64,000 nucleotides of DNA from Planctomycetaceae bacterium. Lineage in GTDB: Bacteria; Planctomycetota; Planctomycetia; Gemmatales; Gemmataceae. The translations under genes were made by a program, and so were the position numbers. The notes under the pieces are model-generated. The model worked only from the letters and a program-made list of their open reading frames with translations. It was not told where the DNA came from and made no database searches. Below, piece after piece: positions 51,101 through 58,470 of this stretch; within the stretch, counting starts at the first letter, position 1, and each line of letters begins with the position of its first letter. The DNA is taken from contig PNLP01000010.1 in the NCBI GenBank assembly GCA_013823135.1, positions 1-64,000 on the forward strand, written 5' to 3'.

Positions 51101-51251
51101 GTGGCGGTTCACCCCAAAGGCGGGCGGCGGTTACACCGTGCTGCTGCGGTTGCCCGCACCCAAGGAAGCGTGGAAGGGTGCGTTCGACGTGGTGCTGTGG
51201 TCGATCCCCAAGGACGACGACGCACTGCTGAAAGACCTCTCAGCGAAGTAA
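48159..51251 (+). CDS. Exported penta-heme cytochrome c with PA14-like N-terminus
   Basis: 1030 residues from the ATG at 48159, opening the signal peptide MHHRYLFPALAVLILNTATQ. A PA14-like domain at about 25-155 (KPGLITAYQGTGGTVTRLEP, WSGYVNITRPGKYTFSANLH) is followed by five CXXCH haem sites: CIKCH (191), CAACH (301), CVNCH (443), CLNCH (527) and CISCH (645). Met residues such as GRMPHMNL and RMPQAF may be axial ligands. The last 300 residues are beta-rich. It is probably a large periplasmic electron carrier or carbohydrate-active multiheme protein of planctomycete type. The nucleoside transporter gene follows after a half family B element. Confidence 0.9.
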   Translation: MHHRYLFPALAVLILNTATQAIEPSDLKPGLITAYQGTGGTVTRLEPTVALLLKAGESPHPKLSGVSTAKWSGYVNITRPGKYTFSANLHNGALKINLGGKEVFTGTADATGVVEVKGAEVQLDGGVQAFEATFTSTGTPAQVELFWVGPGFVREPLPHQFLGHVAKDRPAAFLADFEQEQGRFKFEELGCIKCHKPAADDKMAKGLAERSVPNLSEIAKRVYPGWIDAWLADPAKVRPNTTMPKMFTDDERGKAERYAVTQYLMSFTNTPLVPPKAAINPPNDVKQSFERGKALYTVAGCAACHQEAKAAAKNVEDDREPLKTEEQVFGPVTKYALGAVGSKTRSEPLSAYLQNPLKTNPHGRMPHMNLTGPEATDVARFLCRITDDAIEAEAPVAPKTKPTELLANLADIDLDKPATDLDKLPVAKQWVAVGARLFQAKGCVNCHSMDAANKPGKPQAFASLEKVKAAGATGCIAAKPDAAKVPVYTLNATDKAELAAFAKAGLTGAGSAAPAYSARVAIKRFNCLNCHSRDGEGGIPVALANEAKLFEKVENVDDVRPPLLTGVGHKTRTPWLKSVLLTGGRARPWMGLRMPQYGEQNVGFLPEALAALEGTGTDDTVRKVEIGTKQIALGRQIVGKAGLGCISCHDIGGVANTGTRGPDLATIKDRVRYEWYERWMHQPLRMAPGTRMPQAFVEGKSTLSTVLNGDPKGQAEAMWTYLSLGMGLPLPEGMEPPKGLIIAVKDRPEVLRTFMTEAGSKAIAVGYPGGVNIAFSADQCRLAYSWAGNFIDASPVWANRGGAPAKLLGPKFWSAASGHPWGLTTNPRTPPDYAGRATNPAYGLPLPLEPARIFDGPMAVQFDGYSLDKEGRPTFRYRLTENPKEGTLTVAETPIPMKPSVATGFTRKFAIETPAGLTPWLLAGQTSKEPRIVSATGEKVAGLDLKADEPTITTAATRVVLPQDGDKAVVLESLDAPAGSVWRFTPKAGGGYTVLLRLPAPKEAWKGAFDVVLWSIPKDDDALLKDLSAK

Positions 51252-51261
51252 ATTCAACCCG

Positions 51262-51276
51262 TTTAGCCGCGACCAC
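51262..51276. repeat. Half copy of palindrome family B
   Basis: GTTTAGCCGCGACCA, a solo left arm 10 bases after the cytochrome stop, placed where the start of the transporter gene would be expected. Confidence 0.65.
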
Positions 51277-51328
51277 GTCCGCTGCCGACGAGACTCCTCC
51301 ACCCGAGACGCCGCTGCCCACGACGCCC

Positions 51329-52624
51329 GTGCAATGGCGCATCGGCATCGCTGGTGGCGTGCTGGCGGTCGGCGCGGTCGCGTACATGTTGCACGCCTCG
51401 CTCGGGTATCGCTTCCAGGCTGCGTGCGGCATCGTGTGCTTCCTCGGCGTCGCGGCGTTCTTCTCGAATAGCCTGCAATCGGTGAAACGCAAGACGCTCC
51501 TGTGGGGCATCGGGTTGCAGTTCGCACTCGCGACCGCGGTGATCTACTCGCCGCAAGTGCGAAGCGTGTTCGAGGCCGTTGGCGACGCAATCAAGGCGCT
51601 CATCGCCGCGTCCGACAAGGGGGCCGATTTCGTCTTCGGCTCCCTGGCGAAAGTCGATGGGCCTGCGGGGTTCATCTTCGCGTTCAAGGCGCTGCCGCCG
51701 ATCATCTTCGTGTCGTCGTTCTTCAGCGTGCTCTACTACCTCGGCATTCTGCAATTCTTCGTGCGGATCATGGCCCGCGCGATGCAGTACATGATGGGGA
51801 CCAGCGGCGCGGAAACGCTCTCGGTGTCCGCGAACGTGTTCATGGGGCAAACCGAAGCGCCGCTAATTGTGAAGCCGTTCGTGCCGAAGATGACGCAGTC
51901 CGAACTGCTCGCGCTCATGGCCAGCGGCATGGCTCACATCTCGGGCGGCATGATGGCCGTGTACATCAGCTATGGTGCCGACCCCGTGGCCATCCTCTCG
52001 ACGTGCGTGATGGCCTGCCCCTGTGCGCTTTACCTCACGAAACTCGTGTACCCCGAAGCGGGGAAGCCTGCAACCGCCGGTGAGACGCCGATCACCGTGG
52101 AAACGCCGTATGTGAACGCGGTGGACGCCGCCGCTGCTGGCGTGAAAGACGGGCTGCTGCTCGCGATGAACGTAGCCGCGATGCTGATTGCGTTCATCGC
52201 GTTCATCGCACTGTTCGACATCATTCTGGGCCGCGTGTTCGGCGACATCACGCTCCAGAAGATCTTCGCCGTGATGTTCTCGCCGGTCGCGTTCCTGCTC
52301 GGCGTCGATCCGTCCGAGTGCGACAAGGTTGGTGCGTTGCTCGGCATCAAGCTCGCGGCGAACGAACACGTCGCGTACCTGACGCTCGGCGGCAAGTTGC
52401 CGGACTCGGCACAGTTCACGGAGTTGTCGCAGCGATCGAAGTTGCTCGCGGTGTACGCACTGACGGGGTTCGCGAACTTCGCATCGGTGGGGATTCAACT
52501 TGGCGGCATCGGCGCGATTGCACCCGGCCGCCGTGCCGACTTGGCGAGGCTCGGCATGAAGGCGCTGTTCATCGGGTTCCTGGCCACGCTCATCAACGCG
52601 GCCGTCGCGGGGTTGCTGATGTAG
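51329..52624 (+). CDS. CNT-family concentrative nucleoside transporter
   Basis: About 431 residues if begun at the GTG at 51329 (MQWRIGIAGGVLAVGAVAYM); the frame is open back into the previous gene, no good ribosome site is seen, and a half palindrome sits in between, so the true start is uncertain. Family core: ADFVFGSL, PPIIFVSSFFSVLYYLGILQ, TSGAETLSVSANVFMGQTEA (the GQTEAP substrate-site motif), MASGMAHISGGMMAVYISYG and FANFASVGIQLGGIGAIAPG. About ten membrane helices. Family members import nucleosides with H+ or Na+ through the inner membrane. Confidence 0.9.
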   Translation: MQWRIGIAGGVLAVGAVAYMLHASLGYRFQAACGIVCFLGVAAFFSNSLQSVKRKTLLWGIGLQFALATAVIYSPQVRSVFEAVGDAIKALIAASDKGADFVFGSLAKVDGPAGFIFAFKALPPIIFVSSFFSVLYYLGILQFFVRIMARAMQYMMGTSGAETLSVSANVFMGQTEAPLIVKPFVPKMTQSELLALMASGMAHISGGMMAVYISYGADPVAILSTCVMACPCALYLTKLVYPEAGKPATAGETPITVETPYVNAVDAAAAGVKDGLLLAMNVAAMLIAFIAFIALFDIILGRVFGDITLQKIFAVMFSPVAFLLGVDPSECDKVGALLGIKLAANEHVAYLTLGGKLPDSAQFTELSQRSKLLAVYALTGFANFASVGIQLGGIGAIAPGRRADLARLGMKALFIGFLATLINAAVAGLLM

Positions 52625-52628
52625 CGAG

Positions 52629-52695
52629 AACCCGCGTCGTAACCGACGCGGCTCGCCCAACACCAAGGCGAGCCGTGCCGGTCACGGCACGGGTT
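52629..52695. repeat. Palindromic element, family F, upstream of the second Y1 transposase
   Basis: Arm 52629-52657 (AACCCGCGTCGTAACCGACG...) and imperfect arm 52667-52695. The arm itself contains CGCGTCG-TAAC-CGACGCG, a hairpin of 7 bp. Confidence 0.88.
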
Positions 52696-52716
52696 AGCAT
52701 TTCGCGAGGCTCAGCG

Positions 52717-53265
52717 ATGTTCGATCGCGCCTGGCTGATCACCTGGACCTGTTACGGGAACTGGCTACCGGGCGATGCGCGCGGCTTCGTCGGACACTAC
52801 CCCGCGGAAGATGGCACGCGCCGGATTAACAACGCCGCTGGGGTGGAACCAGATCACGATGTCGAGTGGCTCAGGCGGTACTCCGAGCGAGTTCAGAAAG
52901 AGCCGCCGGTAAGATTGACCGCGCAACAGGCCGCAGAGTTGGTCACGCAGTTCCGCGAAACAGCGGCGTACCGCGGTTGGGCGGTTCCGGCGCTGGCGGT
53001 CATGTCCAACCACATCCATCTCGTGGTTTTGGTGCCCGGCGACCCGGAGCCCGAGACTATCCTTCACTCGTTCAAGAGCTACGGATCACGCCGACTCAAC
53101 CGGGTCTTTGGAAGACGCGAATGGTGGACCTCGTCGGGTTCGACGCGGAAGCTGACCGATGAGACGGCAATTCGCACGGCCGCACGGTACGTGCGCGACC
53201 AGGCGAACCCGCTACAGGTCGAGGTTGATGCGAGTTGGCTGCTGAACGATGAACCCGCGTCGTAA
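52717..53265 (+). CDS. Y1 (HUH) transposase, RAYT-like, planctomycete type
   Basis: 182 residues; ATG with GAGG about 9 bases upstream. Starts MFDRAWLITWTCYGNWLPGD. HUH motif HIH at 99-101 (AVMSNHIHLVVLVPGD) and candidate catalytic Tyr158 in TAARYVRDQANPL; also YGSRRLNRVFGRREWWTSSG, the Arg/Trp region typical of REP-associated enzymes. It differs clearly from the IS200-like enzyme at 42 kb, which fits a different cognate repeat. Single-domain, no tnpB. Confidence 0.9.
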   Translation: MFDRAWLITWTCYGNWLPGDARGFVGHYPAEDGTRRINNAAGVEPDHDVEWLRRYSERVQKEPPVRLTAQQAAELVTQFRETAAYRGWAVPALAVMSNHIHLVVLVPGDPEPETILHSFKSYGSRRLNRVFGRREWWTSSGSTRKLTDETAIRTAARYVRDQANPLQVEVDASWLLNDEPAS

Positions 53266-53351
53266 CCGACGCGGCTCGCCAAATGCCCGGCGAGCCGTGT
53301 GTGTCAACACACGGGTGAAGTTCAACCCGCGCCGTAACCGACGCGGCTCGC
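53252..53351. repeat. Family F palindrome pair, downstream of the transposase
   Basis: Copies AACCCGCGTCGTAACCGACG... (53252-53280) and AACCCGCGCCGTAACCGACG... (53323-53351), with an inverted GGCGAGCCGTGTGTGTCAAC segment (53289-53316) between them. They also fill the convergent junction with the S9 peptidase gene. Confidence 0.9.
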
Positions 53352-53362
53352 CCAATCACTGC

Positions 53363-55432
53363 TCACTTCTTCAAATACTTCTCGAACCACGCGAGATCCC
53401 ATTCCATCTTCGCGACGCGGTTACTCAGCTTCGTGAGGCCGTGCGGCTCGCCCGGATACACCATCAGTTCCGTTGGCACCTTCACGTACTCCTTGAGCGC
53501 ACGGTGCAGCATCCGGCTGTGCCCCGGCGGGCAGCGCTCGTCGCCGCCACCAACGTGAATCAGCGTCGGCGTCTTCACGTTGCCGAGGCCATACGTCGGC
53601 GACGTGGCCTTGTAGATGTCGGGCTGTTCCCACGGCAGCCCCTTCTTGAACACCTTCGGATAGGCCGGTTCGTCGTTGAAGCCCCATTCGGAAACGGTGT
53701 CCACGATGCCGGCCCCGCTGCTGGCCGCGCGAATTTTCACGGGCGAGTCCTTCAGCGTGATGAGGCAGTTCGTGAGGTAGCCGCCGTTGCTCCAGCCCAT
53801 CACGGCGATGCGGTCCGGGTCGGCGATCCCCTCCTTGATGAGGTGCTGAATCCCCGCGAGGATGTCCTTCACCTCGATGTCGTTTTCCTTGCCGATGAGG
53901 TCGGTCACGTGCTTGTCGCCATATCCTGTGCTGCCACGGTAGTTCGGGCACAGCACGGCGTACCCCTTCGCGGCGAAGTACAGGCGGCCGTTGTGCGGAT
54001 CGAAGCGAAGATCGTTGTAGCTCGCGGTGGTCGGCCCGCCGTGGATCGCGACGACCAGCGGCAACGGCTTATCGCCCTTCTTCCAGCCGTGGGGAAGTTC
54101 GAGCGGCCCGCCAACCGTGGTGCCGTCGGGAGCCTTCCAGGTGACGTGCTGGACGGAGGGGAACTTCCACGTCGCCGTGTGGGGGTTGGGATCAACGAGG
54201 GAGAAGATCCCTTTTTTCTCCTTCGAAACGGTAGCAATCACAGGAAAGTGCCCCGTTGACGCCTCGATCCAGACGGGTATGCCGTGGTACGTATCTTGGT
54301 TTAGACCAATCGGGTGCCAACGATCGGCAAAGAAGACGGCGGTCTCTCCATCTCGCGGGGAGTAGTGAAAGACGCCGGTGGTACCTGCTTGTTCGCAGAT
54401 GCCCTTCAACTCGTGATCGAAACTGAACACAAGTGGACACCCGGTACCGCGACCGTATCCGATGACCTGCCATGGTTTAGCGAGCTTGCCAGCTCGGTTT
54501 GCTTGGGTCACCATGTAAATCCCGTCCTTCAGTACACCGATGATGATCTCGGTGGGGTATGCATCGAACACGGCGCAAAACGCGAAGCGGGTGCCGTCGG
54601 GGCTCCACACGAGGTTTTCGAGCCAGGCGTGCGGCGACGCGGCCTTCTCGCGATACACCTCAGTTGGCGGCGTCACGATCTTGCCGCCTTCCCACACGTC
54701 CACGCGGCTTTCGCCCTCGGACTTCAACACCGTGTCGTCGATCGCGGACACCATCGCGATTCGCTTGCCGTCCTGCGTCACGGCGAACTCGCGGATGTAT
54801 CGCTTGTCCGCGATCACCTGCTCGGGCTTCGCCTTCTCGTCCTTCGCGTCGAGCCGGAACACCTCGCTGACCGTGCGCTTGCCGAAGCCGTACTCGGGGT
54901 TCGGGAACTTCTTGCGGAGCGCGGTGAAGTCGTCCTCGTCGGTGGTGGTCGCGTCGATCGAGTAGAACACGGCGTCGGCCTTGGGGGCGTAGTCGTAGCC
55001 GATCACGCCGGTCCCGATCTTCGTCACCGCGACCGGTTCGCCACCCTCGGCGGGCACCTTCCACACCTGCGTCTTGCCGTTGAGCGGTGCCTTCTCGCCC
55101 TGCTTGGTGCGGTTGGCCAACACATAGATCGACCGGCCGTCCGCACTCCACTTCGGGTGGCGTTCGTTGGCGCGGTCCTTGGTCAGTTGCTTCGGCTTCC
55201 CCTTGCCGTCGGTATCGACGACCCACAGGTCGGTGCGGCGGTTGTCGGCTTTCTTGTCCCACGTGGCGAGGCAATACGCGACCTGCTTGCCGTCCGGCGA
55301 CACGGCGATTTCCGTGATGGTGTTCACGCTGGCGTAGTCGTCGGGCGTGATGTCGTGGGTGCGTTCCTGGGCGTCTGCGAAGCCGCAAGTGGCTTGGACG
55401 ACGAACAGCAACAGAGCACAGACGCGGCGCAT
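53363..55432 (-). CDS. Exported prolyl oligopeptidase-family (S9) peptidase
   Basis: 689 residues with signal peptide (MRRVCALLLFVVQATCGFA). N-terminal beta-propeller of WD/TolB-like repeats (EIAVSPDGKQVAYCLATWDK, HPKWSADGRSIYVLANRTKQ, LVWSPDGTRFAFCAVF). C-terminal alpha/beta hydrolase: oxyanion region VVAIHGGPTTAS, nucleophile Ser about 548 in MGWSNGGYLTN, Asp about 630 in GGGDERCPPGHSRML and His about 664 in YPGEPHGL. It resembles acylaminoacyl/dipeptidyl peptidases of S9C. Probably a periplasmic peptidase. Convergent with the second transposase. Confidence 0.94.
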   Translation of the reverse strand: MRRVCALLLFVVQATCGFADAQERTHDITPDDYASVNTITEIAVSPDGKQVAYCLATWDKKADNRRTDLWVVDTDGKGKPKQLTKDRANERHPKWSADGRSIYVLANRTKQGEKAPLNGKTQVWKVPAEGGEPVAVTKIGTGVIGYDYAPKADAVFYSIDATTTDEDDFTALRKKFPNPEYGFGKRTVSEVFRLDAKDEKAKPEQVIADKRYIREFAVTQDGKRIAMVSAIDDTVLKSEGESRVDVWEGGKIVTPPTEVYREKAASPHAWLENLVWSPDGTRFAFCAVFDAYPTEIIIGVLKDGIYMVTQANRAGKLAKPWQVIGYGRGTGCPLVFSFDHELKGICEQAGTTGVFHYSPRDGETAVFFADRWHPIGLNQDTYHGIPVWIEASTGHFPVIATVSKEKKGIFSLVDPNPHTATWKFPSVQHVTWKAPDGTTVGGPLELPHGWKKGDKPLPLVVAIHGGPTTASYNDLRFDPHNGRLYFAAKGYAVLCPNYRGSTGYGDKHVTDLIGKENDIEVKDILAGIQHLIKEGIADPDRIAVMGWSNGGYLTNCLITLKDSPVKIRAASSGAGIVDTVSEWGFNDEPAYPKVFKKGLPWEQPDIYKATSPTYGLGNVKTPTLIHVGGGDERCPPGHSRMLHRALKEYVKVPTELMVYPGEPHGLTKLSNRVAKMEWDLAWFEKYLKK

Positions 55433-55443
55433 TCGGGACTCCC

Positions 55444-55611
55444 GGTTTTGGCGAGCGGGGGGAACGGTTCTGGTCCGAGCCCGAGCGCCAAGCGAGGGTT
55501 TTGCGTTTATCCTCGCTTGGCGCTCGGGCTCGGACGGATACCGAAGAACACGATCCAGTGGTCACCCAGACCACTCTACCGGAAGCCACACATCTTCCGC
55601 TCGCCAAAACC
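55444..55611. repeat. Nested palindromes (outer family A ends, inner family L)
   Basis: Outer 15-bp arms 55444-55458 (GGTTTTGGCGAGCGG) and 55597-55611 match family A ends. Inside, arms 55473-55497 (GTCCGAGCCCGAGCGCCAAG CGAGG) and 55511-55535 are a perfect 25-bp pair of an unrelated family. This suggests insertion of one element into another. Confidence 0.85.
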
Positions 55612-56016
55612 CCACAAGCCCTTCAAGCGGATGCTCTCGTTGGAGCGTGAGACGGGGTCCGAATGTGTCGATTATTCCGTCTGGTCCGCCGCCAGTCCGA
55701 GGCTGCTCTGAGACATTTGTGTAGATGATGGAATTTGTGAGGCAGTGCCCCTATCGACAGTGAGTATTTCCTGAACAGTTGACTATTTATCCCAATGTAT
55801 CCAATTTGCCCCAAACTCCCTTCTGTTCCATCTTCCGAGTACGATCTCGGGGAGAAGTGGCCAGATTCGTTTTCCTTCGAAGTTGCATTTTATCCAATGT
55901 GCCACATTTACCGGGATTTGGGTACCAACACCCGGCAACATCGTCTATAAACTGACTTCCCGTGCTCCTGGTTGGGTGCGGGTTCACCAGTGGTGTGCTT
56001 CAGGAGGTTCAACAGG
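55612..56016. other. AT-richer intergenic region, no gene seen
   Basis: About 400 bases, clearly richer in A/T than the rest, between divergent genes. Two similar motifs occur: TTTATCCCAATGTATCCAAT (about 55790) and TTTTATCCAATGTGCCACAT (about 55888). They resemble each other more than chance but match no binding site I can name; the TTATCC part recalls DnaA boxes only loosely. Promoters for both flanking genes should be here. Confidence 0.4.
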
Positions 56017-56658
56017 ATGATGGTCACCACGACTCTGGCCGTAGTCGCCCTGGCTGGGGCCCTTGGCGGTGGCGCGAGCCCGTCGCCGAGTTGGCAGTCG
56101 GACTATGCTCAGGCAATGGCAACCGCCAGCGCCCAGCAGAAACCAATCGCAGTGTTCATTGGTCAAGGTGCGGGCAAACCGGGGAAGATGATTGCAGAAG
56201 GAACGATCCCGGCGAATGCTGCCCAGATTCTTCGCGACAGCTACGTGTGTCTCTATCTCGACGTTGATACGGGGGCTGGCAAGACGCTGGCCGAACAGTT
56301 CGAGATGAATGAGGGACTGGTCATTAGCAGTCCCGGTGGAAATGTCCAAGCTCTTCGTCACAAAGGGGTTGTGACCGGAGCTGAATTGAGCCGGCAACTG
56401 GGGCAGTTCGCCCACGCTGGGCAACCGACAACGACCATCACGACCGGGCTCACCCCCGCCATCGTGGGGAACGCATCCGGTCAGATCATTCGGACCGGAA
56501 ATTGTGCGGGCGGCAACTGTTACGTAACCTCCCCAGGCACCTACACGATCCAGCCTGCCGCTGGACAGGTGATTGGCGGCGTTGTGTACCCTGCGGGTTA
56601 CACGACCAACCCGTTCGGCAGCTCTTGCCCGAACGGCCGCTGCCCAAACCAGCGGTAA
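56017..56658 (+). CDS. Exported thioredoxin-like fold protein, function unknown
   Basis: 213 residues; ATG at 56017 with GGAGG 9 bases upstream. Signal peptide MMVTTTLAVVALAGALGGGA. The middle reads like the start of a thioredoxin fold (YAQAMATASAQQKPIAVFIG, AAQILRDSYVCLYLDVDT, EGLVISSPGGNVQALRHKG) but has no CXXC at the usual place. The C-terminus has CAGGNCYVTSPGTY and SSCPNGRC, Gly/Cys-rich. Probably periplasmic; role not assigned. Confidence 0.75.
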   Translation: MMVTTTLAVVALAGALGGGASPSPSWQSDYAQAMATASAQQKPIAVFIGQGAGKPGKMIAEGTIPANAAQILRDSYVCLYLDVDTGAGKTLAEQFEMNEGLVISSPGGNVQALRHKGVVTGAELSRQLGQFAHAGQPTTTITTGLTPAIVGNASGQIIRTGNCAGGNCYVTSPGTYTIQPAAGQVIGGVVYPAGYTTNPFGSSCPNGRCPNQR

Positions 56659-56674
56659 TTCGCTGAGGTTCTGT

Positions 56675-56726
56675 GAGCGGGTCGGGAGTTTCTGTTACGC
56701 ACCACGACAGCACTCCCGTCCCGCTC
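56675..56726. repeat. Palindrome at convergent junction (15-bp arms)
   Basis: Arms 56675-56689 (GAGCGGGTCGGGAGT) and 56712-56726 with one mismatch. The flanks (GTGAGCGGG / CCCGCTCGCC) resemble family A ends, but the core differs. Confidence 0.8.
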
Positions 56727-56732
56727 GCCAAC

Positions 56733-58070
56733 TCAAATCAGACCCGTCAACGTTCCAGAACTGTCGGCAAATCGGTCAGTCTCGACCCCCAACTTCTGAA
56801 TCAGCGATAACAGCACGTTCGACATCGGCGGGTGCTTGTCCGGGTTGTGGGCCAGGTGCCGCCCGAGCTTCACGCCCAACTTGTGCCCACCCGCCACGAT
56901 CAGCGGCAGGTTCTTCGGCGAGTGCTCCCCGCCCGCACCGCTGTTCATGCCGGAGCCGAACACGATCATCGTGCGGTCCAGCATGGTGCCGTCTCCCTCG
57001 GATGTACCCTTGAGCATCCCCATGAATCGCCCGAGCTTCGACAGGTGGAACTGGTCGATGGCCGCGAGCTTGCCGAGCATCCCCGTGTCGCCGCCGTGGT
57101 GGGAAAGTTCGTGGTGATTCTCACCGCCGCCACCGTATCCGCCGGCCTCGCGGCTCCACTCGAACGTAATGACCCGCGTCAGATCGGTGATGAACGCGAG
57201 GTACGACAGTTCCAACATCACATCGAGCCACATGGGGCGGTCGTGCCCGTTCATCGGCTGGCTGCCCAGTTGCAGCCCGGTGTCGGCGACCTTCGGCTTC
57301 GGCACGTCCACCCAACCCTGCATCCGCTCGACCTGCTTCTCGGTCTCTCGAACGCTGCTCAGATACTCGTCGAGCTTCTTGCGGTCCGTGGCGCCGAGCT
57401 TGCCGGTGAGTTGTGCCGTCTCGCCGGAGAGGTCGTCGAGGATCGATCGTCGCTCAGCGTATCGCTTGAGCGTGGCCGCGCGGTCGTTTGCGGTGTCGGG
57501 CACGAACAGCCGCTCGAAGAGTCGTCGGGGCGAGTTCTCGGCGGGGAGCGGCGTGCCGTTGATGTCGAACGAGAGGGTGTGGCTGTGCCCCGCGCCGCCG
57601 GTGCCGGACATATCCCCGAGTTGAAGCGACGGGAACCGCGTCTTCTTGCCGTGGAGTTGGGCCGCGATCTGGTCGGCCGACACGGTGTTCGTGTAATCCG
57701 CACCCGCCTTCGCCTTCAGGTTCGCGGCGGTGAGCCAGGTATCGGCCCCGCTGTGGCCGCCCTGCGACGCCGGGTGCCCGAGGCCCGTAAGCACGCTGAA
57801 GTCGTTGCGGTAGTCCTTCAGTGCCGTCAGCGTTGGCGAAAGCGTGTACTTCTCGCCTGTGTCCTTTGGCACCCACTGGAGGATGTTGACGCCGTTGGGA
57901 ACGTAGCAGGCGATGATCCGCGGCGTGGCCGCGACCGTCGATTTCTCCCACGGCTTGAACGTGGAAGGCGCGGCCTGCAACTTCGGGAGCATCGCTTCGA
58001 GGAACGGCAGTGCAACCGCCGCACCAGTGGCGCGAAGCATGTGCCGACGAGACAATGGGCAGTGTATCAC
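56733..58070 (-). CDS. DUF1552 protein
   Basis: 445 residues from a GTG (58068-58070) with GGAG 6 bases upstream: MIHCPLSRRHMLRATGAAVA, a Tat-like signal with RR at 8-9. DUF1552 blocks: RIIACYVPNGVNILQWVPKD, QGGHSGADTWLTAANLKA, FPSLQLGDMSGTGGAGHSHT, DLSGETAQLTGKLGATDRKK, LDEYLSSVRETEKQVERMQG, LAFITDLTRVITFEWSREAG and MIVFGSGMNSGAGGEHSPKN. Its usual partner, a DUF1587/1592 gene, lies on the same strand at 59380-61929, but three small genes are interposed. Confidence 0.92.
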   Translation of the reverse strand: MIHCPLSRRHMLRATGAAVALPFLEAMLPKLQAAPSTFKPWEKSTVAATPRIIACYVPNGVNILQWVPKDTGEKYTLSPTLTALKDYRNDFSVLTGLGHPASQGGHSGADTWLTAANLKAKAGADYTNTVSADQIAAQLHGKKTRFPSLQLGDMSGTGGAGHSHTLSFDINGTPLPAENSPRRLFERLFVPDTANDRAATLKRYAERRSILDDLSGETAQLTGKLGATDRKKLDEYLSSVRETEKQVERMQGWVDVPKPKVADTGLQLGSQPMNGHDRPMWLDVMLELSYLAFITDLTRVITFEWSREAGGYGGGGENHHELSHHGGDTGMLGKLAAIDQFHLSKLGRFMGMLKGTSEGDGTMLDRTMIVFGSGMNSGAGGEHSPKNLPLIVAGGHKLGVKLGRHLAHNPDKHPPMSNVLLSLIQKLGVETDRFADSSGTLTGLI

Positions 58071-58101
58071 GGGAAACTCCGGTATCGGGTTCAGTTCCTG
58101 T

Positions 58102-58470
58102 TCACAGCGGTAGCACTTCGACCGCACCGCCGTCTTTGATTTCAACCGTCAACTTGTGCCCGGCCAACAAACGCATGCCGGCGAGCGCTTCGTTTCCCAT
58201 TGCCGAGACAACGACACCGCGAGTCGCCCCGTTCCAGACGACCTCGGCACCGAAGTTCTCGTAGTTGCAAGTAGAGCCGTCACCCAATCGCGCCGTGCCG
58301 CCAGACTTTCTGATGAGCCCGAGCGATGACACCGTGGCGCTTGGAAGCACCAATGAACCGTTGAACCCGGTGTCGATGACCGCATCGACATCGAGCGTGG
58401 TTCCCGTTGGGCCGACGATCGTGAGACGAAGTTTTGCTTCCAGACGAGCACTGACGGTGCCAACCATCAT
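58102..58470 (-). CDS. Clan AA (retropepsin-like) aspartic protease
   Basis: 122 residues. Catalytic motif DTG in VDAVIDTGFNGSLVLP (about 28-43), followed by a hydrophobic strand and the typical second glycine-rich part (LDVDAVIDTGFN...MRLLAGHKLTVEI). Such short bacterial enzymes act as homodimers; substrates are mostly unknown. The start ATG overlaps the stop of the upstream 91-residue gene by ATGA, so the two are translationally coupled. Confidence 0.8.
   Translation of the reverse strand: MMVGTVSARLEAKLRLTIVGPTGTTLDVDAVIDTGFNGSLVLPSATVSSLGLIRKSGGTARLGDGSTCNYENFGAEVVWNGATRGVVVSAMGNEALAGMRLLAGHKLTVEIKDGGAVEVLPL

Larger units (their letters stand above)
52629..53351. mobile_element. REPtron-like unit: second Y1 transposase bracketed by family F palindromes
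   Basis: The transposase (52717-53265) has a family F copy ending 22 bases upstream and two more downstream (53252-53280 and 53323-53351). The transposase stop codon lies inside the first downstream copy. Extent is inferred from the repeat copies. Confidence 0.7.
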
